A stretch of 64,000 nt of DNA. Source: JAGTVG01 sp964543195 (lineage in GTDB: Bacteria > Bacteroidota > Bacteroidia > Cytophagales > Cyclobacteriaceae). The notes beneath the pieces are model-generated. The model was not told the DNA's origin and searched no databases. It saw only the letters and a list, made by a program, of their open reading frames with translations. Location: the NCBI GenBank assembly GCA_964543195.1, contig CAZIXF010000008.1:1-64000 (forward strand), read 5' to 3'. The stretch's first letter is position 1. Each line of letters opens with the position of its first letter. A program made the translations under genes and the position numbers. This document shows, piece after piece, positions 36,672-43,643 of the stretch.

Positions 36672-37475
36672 TTAATGCCATTTAAACCTGCTATTAATTT
36701 TGATGAAATCATCATCATTCAAAATGCTTTCTTGTATTTTAGTTGGTAATTCTTCTCTCCATTTATAGTTATCCTGTTTTTTGCGGTATACCCCATATGG
36801 GTCCTGACTATTCTCAGATTTTGATTTCCGGATAAAATTTTCAGTCTGTTTTTTAAAATTCAAATTAACGAAATCGAAAAGTTCATTTACTTCTTTTATT
36901 GTATTTTCATTCAACTTTTCATAAAGTTGAATTTTGAAATGTTCCGGATATTTTTTCTCTAATCTTAAATACATATAAACAAGTTCTTTCCATTTAATAT
37001 ATCCATTATATTCTTCAGGTTTATCCTGGTTTTTTTTAGCAGCATATTTCCATTCCTTCAATGGATTCCACCTGTAGTCAAATTCCTTGGGAGCTTTTAA
37101 CCAACTATTTATTACTGCACAGGGATTACGTACCAGTCCGATTATTTTTATATTGGAGTTAAGAATAATATGTTCAATTAAATAGTGATATCGAACCTCT
37201 TTCCATATTAGATGGGTAACTTGGGCTTTATTAAACTGAATGCCCTTGTGGCCACTTATTGTTTTTTTTTGAAGCACGAAATCATCGTTTGTTTTTAACA
37301 AATCGGCAAAAAAATTATTGATATCTGATATCTCAGAATTTAAAGTAATCCTATTCTTAAATGCGTAAGAAAACAAGGGTTGAAATCGATATGCCACATT
37401 AGGTGAACTATTGAAGATCTGACCTAGCCAGGAGGTTCCTGAACGTGGTGCACCAAAAATCGCGACATTCTGCAT
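36672..37475 (-). CDS. Sulfotransferase family protein
   Basis: A 267-residue PAPS-dependent transferase. The 5' loop is IFGAPRSGTSWLGQIF (6-21), the 3'-phosphate site GLVRNPCAVINSWLK (113-127) has Arg116 and Ser124, and the basic C-terminus has YRKKQDNYKWREEL. Its ATG overlaps the WbqC stop codon by one base, the last step of a four-gene series joined by 1-, 4- and 1-base overlaps. Tight coupling with WbqC and DegT suggests that they act on the same sugar, for example a sulfated or acylated amino sugar. That inference is untested. Confidence 0.9.
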   Translation of the reverse strand: MQNVAIFGAPRSGTSWLGQIFNSSPNVAYRFQPLFSYAFKNRITLNSEISDINNFFADLLKTNDDFVLQKKTISGHKGIQFNKAQVTHLIWKEVRYHYLIEHIILNSNIKIIGLVRNPCAVINSWLKAPKEFDYRWNPLKEWKYAAKKNQDKPEEYNGYIKWKELVYMYLRLEKKYPEHFKIQLYEKLNENTIKEVNELFDFVNLNFKKQTENFIRKSKSENSQDPYGVYRKKQDNYKWREELPTKIQESILNDDDFIKINSRFKWH

Positions 37476-38182
37476 TAAATGATTTGATAGGCTGGTAATA
37501 ATTTCTTTTGAATATCCTCTTTAGAATTAAACATAAGTATATCAATGATTGATAACCAGGGCACAAAATCTTTCCCGAATTGTGTATATGGAATAAGTGT
37601 AGCCTGAAGAAAGTGAAGTTTAATTCCGTTCTTGGTAAAAGTATCAAAATCGTATAAATTTTTCCCCCCTACTGGATTAATGTAAACGTCTGCATTTTCA
37701 GTAATGCATATATCAAGAATTCTATCCTGACCTTTTAGATCTGAATTCTTATATATTTCTGATGAATTAATTACTTCGGATTCAATATCCAGAAATTCAC
37801 AAATCGTTTTAATGCTAGCTTTGGATAACTCCCCAATATAATTATACTCTTTTGTTAATAATTCAACAATAATGGGTTCGATATCTTTATAATATGGTGC
37901 TTTCGCATATGCTTGAAAAATCGTTTTATCAAACTTTGATAACCACTGTTGGTAATTATCTTTTTTAATTTTTACCTGATTAATTTTGCTATTCTGACTA
38001 ACATATTCAAGCGGTATTGAGAACAGATTTGGTTTATCATTCACTAAGATGTTGTTTCTGGCAATCCAGCCTCTTTTGATAAAATTTACGTCATCATAAA
38101 AAATAAATTTATCAACCGCATTAACGAGTTGAAAATATCCTATATAAGGGAAAAGATAGGGTTGCATGATTGCAATTTTCAT
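37475..38182 (-). CDS. WbqC family protein
   Basis: A 235-residue soluble protein of the WbqC family. The N-terminus IAIMQPYLFPYIGYFQLVNAVDKFIFYDD (3-31) with KRGWIARNNIL is the family hallmark. Members occur in O-antigen and capsule loci beside DegT-type aminotransferases and are thought to modify an amino sugar, possibly by attaching an amino acid, but the biochemistry of this member is unknown. It overlaps DegT by 4 bp (ATGA-type) and the next sulfotransferase by 1 bp. Full family length suggests that it is intact. Confidence 0.9.
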   Translation of the reverse strand: MKIAIMQPYLFPYIGYFQLVNAVDKFIFYDDVNFIKRGWIARNNILVNDKPNLFSIPLEYVSQNSKINQVKIKKDNYQQWLSKFDKTIFQAYAKAPYYKDIEPIIVELLTKEYNYIGELSKASIKTICEFLDIESEVINSSEIYKNSDLKGQDRILDICITENADVYINPVGGKNLYDFDTFTKNGIKLHFLQATLIPYTQFGKDFVPWLSIIDILMFNSKEDIQKKLLPAYQII

Positions 38183-39264
38183 TTACCATACTTTTGAGTT
38201 CTCAATAATATCCTGGCAATATAATCCTGCTCCTCTTTTGAGAGAGCATGATAAAGTGGCAGGCATAATATTCTCCTTGAAACATCGTCTGAAATTGGTG
38301 TTTCCTGATTCTCTACATAATCAAGTGCTGAAAGGGAAGGATAAAAATATCTTCTTGGCATTATGGATCGTTTCTCCAGTTCCTCCTTCATCCTCATTGC
38401 AATAGTTTCTGATTTAAAAATAATAGGATAATAAGCATAATTACTTTGACAACCTTCCTGGACTAATGGTTTTTTTGCATCGAGATTATTAAGAATTGAA
38501 TTATAATAATAACACTGATCTTTTCTCTTAGCTAGTATTTCGCTTATATACTCAAGATTGCATAATCCCATTGCAGCGTGAAATTCTGAATTCTTTCCAT
38601 TTATGCCCACACCATTAAATCTCTCCGGCCCATCATGGCCAAAATTCCTCATAAAAGCCATTCGTTTTAATAAGTCAGGATCATTTGTAAAAATAGCACC
38701 TCCTTCAATTGTATGAAAAAGTTTCGTAGCATGAAAGCTGCACGTGCTAATATCTCCATAATCAAAGACAGATTTCCTGTTTATTGTCACTCCAAATGCA
38801 TGTGCTCCATCATAAATCACTTTTATGTTATTTTTCTTTGCGATGGCGTCAATATTTACTACATCGCATGGATTCCCAAATACATGAGTTGCCATGATGG
38901 CTGAAGTTTTGTCTGTTATTGCATCCACTATATTGTTTGGATCTATGGTTAAGGTATCAGGATCTATATCAACGAATACTGGAGTGCACCCTTCCCAAAC
39001 AATACTACTAGTCGTAGCGATATAAGAAAATGGAGTAGTAATGATCTCACCCTGCAAACCCAATGCTTTAATGACAATCTGAAGGGCAATAGTACCGTTG
39101 GAAACCAAAAGTAAATGCTTTATTTTTAAATATTCTTTCAGTTTTAACTCCAATTCATTGACAAGGGGACCATTATTGGTCAGCCAATTTCTTTGCCATA
39201 TCCCTTGTAAATATTTTTCATATTCATTTTGTGGGGGTAAAAATGGTTTTGTTACAGGTATCAT
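38179..39264 (-). CDS. DegT/DnrJ/EryC1/StrS aminotransferase
   Basis: A PLP-dependent sugar aminotransferase of 361 residues that converts a 4- or 3-keto nucleotide sugar to an amino sugar. The start IPVTKPFLPP and NWLTNNGPLVNELE are standard. The PLP site has YDGAHAFG (151-158, Asp152 with the pyridine nitrogen) and SFHATKLFHTIEGG (176-189), with Lys181 forming the Schiff base. The family ends are complete. No dehydratase that would supply the keto sugar directly is adjacent, although gmd makes GDP-4-keto-6-deoxymannose 10 kb away. It overlaps the upstream sulfotransferase by 1 bp and WbqC by 4 bp. Confidence 0.95.
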   Translation of the reverse strand: MIPVTKPFLPPQNEYEKYLQGIWQRNWLTNNGPLVNELELKLKEYLKIKHLLLVSNGTIALQIVIKALGLQGEIITTPFSYIATTSSIVWEGCTPVFVDIDPDTLTIDPNNIVDAITDKTSAIMATHVFGNPCDVVNIDAIAKKNNIKVIYDGAHAFGVTINRKSVFDYGDISTCSFHATKLFHTIEGGAIFTNDPDLLKRMAFMRNFGHDGPERFNGVGINGKNSEFHAAMGLCNLEYISEILAKRKDQCYYYNSILNNLDAKKPLVQEGCQSNYAYYPIIFKSETIAMRMKEELEKRSIMPRRYFYPSLSALDYVENQETPISDDVSRRILCLPLYHALSKEEQDYIARILLRTQKYGK

Positions 39265-39899
39265 TACTTAGCTTTATTTTCCCAGGGAAATTCTGCATAA
39301 ACAGGGTTTCTATTTAAAAACTCACAAAACTTTAAATAGGCTCCTTGCTCTCCAACATTTATAACCAGTAAATTTTCTTTGTTTTTGAAATATTTCATCA
39401 CATTATAATAGTGAATCATGTAATCCTTCAACAATGATTCTTTATGATAAGGATCACTTTCCGGGGAAGTGTAGTTGGCACGGTTGGCATCCCAGATAAA
39501 TCCCTTATATCTGTATGGTGCATTTTTTAGATCATCAACCGTGGGTATGGCGTTATTGATACCAAACTTTTTCGAATGATGGTTTAATAGAGAATTATAC
39601 CACTGTTCGGCCGAATCCCGAATACTTAAAATAAATTTACTATTCGGGAAAGCCTGATCTAGTACAATATAAATATACGGGCAACTAAAAGGAATGTCCT
39701 GAAAAGCCTCGGATTTTCTACAATACTGGATTATAGGTTTAAATTCTCTCCTGATATAATAGGGAAGAAGTTGTTCTGCTATTACCTGATTACCTACTTT
39801 TAAGCCCAAATCCTTTAAAGCTTTCTTAATGGATGTAGTTCCGGTTTTATTTTTCCCTATGCAAAATATCTTGGTTTTTCGCTTGAATAAATTAAACAT
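39264..39899 (-). CDS. Sulfotransferase family protein (short)
   Basis: A 211-residue protein. The 5' loop is IFCIGKNKTGTTSIKKAL (11-28), where KTGTTS replaces RSGTT, and the 3'-phosphate region is FILSIRDSAEQWYNSLL (89-105) with Arg94 and Ser103. This arrangement matches the small Sulfotransfer_4-like family. Cysteines at 13, 60 and 73 are seen but no signal peptide. It is the first gene in the tightly overlapping series ST-DegT-WbqC-ST. A 116-bp gap separates it from the ABC exporter ATPase. Substrate is unknown. Confidence 0.85.
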   Translation of the reverse strand: MFNLFKRKTKIFCIGKNKTGTTSIKKALKDLGLKVGNQVIAEQLLPYYIRREFKPIIQYCRKSEAFQDIPFSCPYIYIVLDQAFPNSKFILSIRDSAEQWYNSLLNHHSKKFGINNAIPTVDDLKNAPYRYKGFIWDANRANYTSPESDPYHKESLLKDYMIHYYNVMKYFKNKENLLVINVGEQGAYLKFCEFLNRNPVYAEFPWENKAK

Positions 39900-40015
39900 T
39901 GAATTTTATTTCATCCATGTCATAAGATTAATTTTCCTGTTATTCTCTATTCTATTTATACCAATAAATGCCATGAAAAAATTATAAACAAACTGATAAA
40001 ATAATTTTAAATCAA

Positions 40016-41212
40016 TTAACTCGATTGAGTCCATTTTGCCGGTTGAAATGTTTCTGACCAGGAAACGTATTTATCATAAACAACAATTTCAATGGAATTA
40101 TCCAATCTCCCTAACACTTTTCTTTCATCTCCGGAGATAATTATAAGTGAAATACTGTATTTTCCGGGATTTAAATAAACATGTGGGATTTCTACCTTAA
40201 TATTATGCTGTTTCCCGTTATTTTTAAAAATATCATCTGTTTGCTTTGAATAAAAATCAACAACCGGACGTTGCTCCAGATTAAAAATCACAATACGTAT
40301 ATAAAAATTTTTATATTCATCTCTAATTTTCAGTTTAATCCTCATCTCCATTTTGCTTCCATGAGGAATTCGACTGCTATTAATAGAATTTGGTGATGAT
40401 ATAGTGATTTCGCTTATATCAACTTCATTTGATCCAAGTAATGTTTTATCTCCAGTATTAAATTTACTCATATATTTTTCAATAAGTAGTCCTATATCCG
40501 TTGTCTTTAGTTCAGATCTTCCTTTGTCCAATAAGATCCCACTATTACATATTCTTGAAACAAATGGCATCGAGTGTGTTACAAATATTACAGCCGCATT
40601 TGAAAGCATTCTTTGAATTTCATTAATGCACTTAATTTTAAAACCAATGTCCCCCACAGCCAACACTTCATCGATCAAAAGAATATCCGGTTCCATCTGG
40701 GCAGCCACGGCAAAACCCAAGCGAACCTTCATCCCAGAACTGTAGTTCTGTACAGGAGTATCAATAAAATCTTCAATCTCAGCAAAGTCCACAATAGAAT
40801 CGAACTTCCTATCTATTTGTTTTTTCGAAATTCCCAATACGGCACCATTGTTATAGATATTCTCCCGACCAGTAAGAATAGGATTAAAACCCGCTCCAAG
40901 TTCAATTAATGCACTCACTCTACCTTTCATCCATATTTCTCCCTTATCAAGTTTTATTAATCCATTCAACATCTTAAGTAATGTACTTTTACCAGCTCCA
41001 TTATGTCCAATTAATCCCAGACAATCGCCCCGTTTAAGTTCAAAGCTCACATCTTTTACTGCCCAAAACTCATTTTTCCTTAAATTTCCAGACCTCTCAA
41101 TCCCGAATAATTCACTGCCAATATCTTTTACGCCATACCATAATGATCTTTTCAAACTCCTGCAGAATTTTTTAGAAACGCCTTCGGCTTTTATCAGTAC
41201 ATCTTCATCCAT
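40016..41212 (-). CDS. Polysaccharide ABC exporter ATPase, Wzt-like
   Basis: The ATPase subunit (398 residues) of a Wzm-Wzt/TagGH-type exporter that moves completed undecaprenyl-linked glycans across the inner membrane. The N-terminal ABC domain has Walker A GHNGAGKST (about 73-81), the signature YSSGMKVRLGFAVAAQ (about 157-172) and Walker B ILLIDEVLAVGD. From about residue 245 a beta-rich C-terminal extension (SEITISSPNSINSSRI, then NIKVEIPHVYLNPGKYSISLII) matches the carbohydrate-recognition domain of Wzt proteins. Such domains read the chain end, so the polymer may carry a terminal modification. It is 51 bp downstream of the permease gene. Confidence 0.95.
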   Translation of the reverse strand: MDEDVLIKAEGVSKKFCRSLKRSLWYGVKDIGSELFGIERSGNLRKNEFWAVKDVSFELKRGDCLGLIGHNGAGKSTLLKMLNGLIKLDKGEIWMKGRVSALIELGAGFNPILTGRENIYNNGAVLGISKKQIDRKFDSIVDFAEIEDFIDTPVQNYSSGMKVRLGFAVAAQMEPDILLIDEVLAVGDIGFKIKCINEIQRMLSNAAVIFVTHSMPFVSRICNSGILLDKGRSELKTTDIGLLIEKYMSKFNTGDKTLLGSNEVDISEITISSPNSINSSRIPHGSKMEMRIKLKIRDEYKNFYIRIVIFNLEQRPVVDFYSKQTDDIFKNNGKQHNIKVEIPHVYLNPGKYSISLIIISGDERKVLGRLDNSIEIVVYDKYVSWSETFQPAKWTQSS

Positions 41213-41263
41213 TATTTGTAAAAATATCTATTTATCTAAACCTGTTTATACAATTGATTTAAT

Positions 41264-42106
41264 TTAATTACCAATTCTTTCAATGATCAGGGATAAAGAA
41301 ATTCGATAGATTATAATAGCTATAAAAGCAAGAATTATAAATATTCCGAGAAAAAACCAAAATTGATTTAATTGTTCAACCTGCTGACCGGTAAACCAAT
41401 TTCGTGTAACTGGAATGATCGTTGCCATAGGATTTATATTCATAATGAATCCCATAATTCCTTCATCTGGTTTTGGATACACTACTGGTGTAAGATACAT
41501 TAAAAAAGGTAATAAAATCATTAATCCCTGTTCAATATCCTTATAAAGTAGGCCAATAGGTATTAATAATACTCCGAGGCTGAATCCGACTATTATTATA
41601 CCCAAAATACCTATTGGGAAAAAAAGAAATTGCCAGTTGAATTGCTGACCAAAATATAAAAGGAGTATTATTATTAATAACAGTTTGATCACTGTATTAA
41701 ATATAATTTCATACAGGCTGGATAAAATTAAACCATTTTTGGGTATATTGATCTTGACAATAATCGATTTACTTTTTGTTATATTTTTTAATGGTAATTG
41801 TATTGATTCTGAAAACATTTTCCACATCATTGTTCCAGTAATTACATATACAGGATACGATATTCCAGTATCACCCATACTTATTACATTATTACTTCTT
41901 AATACGATCCATAAAGCTGCTGTCATTAAAGGTGGAATTATTGCCCAAGTTATTCCCAGTACCGACTGTCGATATAATGCTTTAATGTTTCTTTTAAATA
42001 ATCGTATTCCCAATTCATTTGATTCCTTCCACTCAGAAATCATTTCTTTAATGATCCTTTTAATTGAGTTACTTTTTTTACTGGAACCATAATGGATAAT
42101 CTTCAT
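41264..42106 (-). CDS. Polysaccharide ABC exporter permease, Wzm-like
   Basis: A 280-residue membrane protein with six predicted helices, the ABC-2/Wzm permease partner of the ATPase immediately downstream. The cytoplasmic N-terminal amphipathic segment (NELGIRLFKRNIKALYRQSVLGITWAIIPP, about 31-60) is a hallmark of the family, as is the VVYPKPDE loop followed by NPMATIIPVTRNWF. It is preceded by a 360-bp AT-rich gap, likely with its promoter. Having this exporter together with Wzx and Wzy suggests two export routes or a mixed system. Confidence 0.93.
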   Translation of the reverse strand: MKIIHYGSSKKSNSIKRIIKEMISEWKESNELGIRLFKRNIKALYRQSVLGITWAIIPPLMTAALWIVLRSNNVISMGDTGISYPVYVITGTMMWKMFSESIQLPLKNITKSKSIIVKINIPKNGLILSSLYEIIFNTVIKLLLIIILLLYFGQQFNWQFLFFPIGILGIIIVGFSLGVLLIPIGLLYKDIEQGLMILLPFLMYLTPVVYPKPDEGIMGFIMNINPMATIIPVTRNWFTGQQVEQLNQFWFFLGIFIILAFIAIIIYRISLSLIIERIGN

Positions 42107-42466
42107 AATATTAAAATTATGTTAAAAGTTTATAGCTAATATAATTCCTTTGGAGTTAAACAAGCGTGAGAATACCCTCTTAAATAGTTCAACCGATCAT
42201 ATATTTTAATCGATGCGAGATAGGTTATTTATAAACGATTGAATTATATATTTTTAAATAATTAACACTCTGAAAAATGAAAATTTTGATAAAATATGAA
42301 AGGAAAGTATTTATCACTATAATAACCACCTTGGTAATAATATTATTCCGATTACTATTACATGCCATTATTACTTAATAAATTTTATTCAATATTAAAA
42401 TATTAAATACTTGCAGTTCATATCTACTACATTTTTCTATTTTTATAAATTAAATTTGAATAATAT
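42107..42466. other. AT-rich intergenic region, no gene seen
   Basis: A 360-bp, strongly AT-rich gap between the wzm and wzz-like genes, which run in the same direction. I saw no protein remnant, no RNA gene and no match to the TTTG/TAnnTTTG promoter pattern on the minus strand. It divides the export block into wza-wzz and wzm-wzt. Confidence 0.4.
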
Positions 42467-43630
42467 TTAATTGATTTTAATAAGGGAGTTTGAATATAAC
42501 TTCAAAAATGAGATGCCCAAAATTACAACTCCAAAAAATAATCCGAAAAATGTATACATGAATACTATTTTAAACCTTTCAGGTTCGCTTTTGTCAAGCG
42601 GTACCTTAACCGGTTCCAAAACTTCAAAAACAGGGGTGTTTTCTTTTACTTTGATCTTGGCCTGCTCCAATTGCTGGCTGAGAGTTTTATATAGATTAAA
42701 GGCGAGCTCATATTCCGCTTGCAATCTCTGCTCCTCAGATTTAGCCCTGGCGGTAGTAATATTCATATTCCGATCACGGAACTCAGCCAACCTGTTCTGT
42801 GCCCGGTAAAATTCGGCCTTTGCTTCTTCCGTTCTTTCCTGAATAAAAAGCATTTCCTGCATCGCCTCACTTGTTTTATTGTCTGTTATGTATTCAGTGA
42901 GTTCCTCAAACACCATATCAGTTAGAGCGGCGGCGGCAATAGGATCAGGCATTTTGGTAGTTATGACTACATATTGCTCAGATACGGAAACAGTTATTCT
43001 GCCTTTTAATTTACCAATAACATTTAATTGTTTCCTTGTAATTTTTAATGGCTTGGCTCGAGAAGTTAATACAGTATCTGCAGGATTATTGGTCAGGTTA
43101 TTTAAATTATCTGTATCAGGTAATGTAACGGGAAGATCAGTAAATTCGGGTTTTCCTTCAATTATAGATCTTAATTTCCCCACCATTCCAATCGTGTTTT
43201 TTCTAATTATATCCAGGGCAGAGGGTTTCTGGATTTCATTGAAAAAATATTCAATGTTAACAGTCGAATCATATTTGGCAAAAAACACCTTTTTGTCAAT
43301 TATACTTAACATAAAAGGAGTACTCTTTACTATATCAGGATATATTGCTGCTCCTAAAAAACCATCCTGGTCATTCATGCCGAAAATATTCATATTCCGA
43401 AATAAGTTTCGCGTTCGGATATTCTGGGATTGAGGATTTTCCTGAATTAACTGTATGGATGAAGTGTATTCGACCGGTGATAGAATGGCGACAGTAATTC
43501 CAAGGATAAAAAATATTCCGGCTGTTATTATTATTAGATAATATTTTCTTTTAAGAAAATCCCATACCGGTTTGAGATTAACCTCAAAGGAATCTTTGGT
43601 CGATTTTATGATATATTGTTTTTCTTCCAC
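42467..43630 (-). CDS. Wzz/Wzc-type polysaccharide co-polymerase
   Basis: A 387-residue inner-membrane protein with two membrane segments, about 32-52 and 357-380, and a long periplasmic part with a coiled coil (about 255-340, QEMLFIQERTEEAKAEFYRAQNRLAEF). This is the chain-length determinant/tyrosine-kinase-less PCP layout; no kinase domain follows. Such proteins bridge the polymerase or exporter and the outer-membrane Wza pore. A proline-rich segment EVLEPVKVPLDKSEPERF lies just before the second membrane helix, the usual position. The start is GTG at 43630, 13 bp after the wza stop. Confidence 0.93.
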   Translation of the reverse strand: MEEKQYIIKSTKDSFEVNLKPVWDFLKRKYYLIIITAGIFFILGITVAILSPVEYTSSIQLIQENPQSQNIRTRNLFRNMNIFGMNDQDGFLGAAIYPDIVKSTPFMLSIIDKKVFFAKYDSTVNIEYFFNEIQKPSALDIIRKNTIGMVGKLRSIIEGKPEFTDLPVTLPDTDNLNNLTNNPADTVLTSRAKPLKITRKQLNVIGKLKGRITVSVSEQYVVITTKMPDPIAAAALTDMVFEELTEYITDNKTSEAMQEMLFIQERTEEAKAEFYRAQNRLAEFRDRNMNITTARAKSEEQRLQAEYELAFNLYKTLSQQLEQAKIKVKENTPVFEVLEPVKVPLDKSEPERFKIVFMYTFFGLFFGVVILGISFLKLYSNSLIKIN

Positions 43631-43643
43631 TGATTTGATGGCT

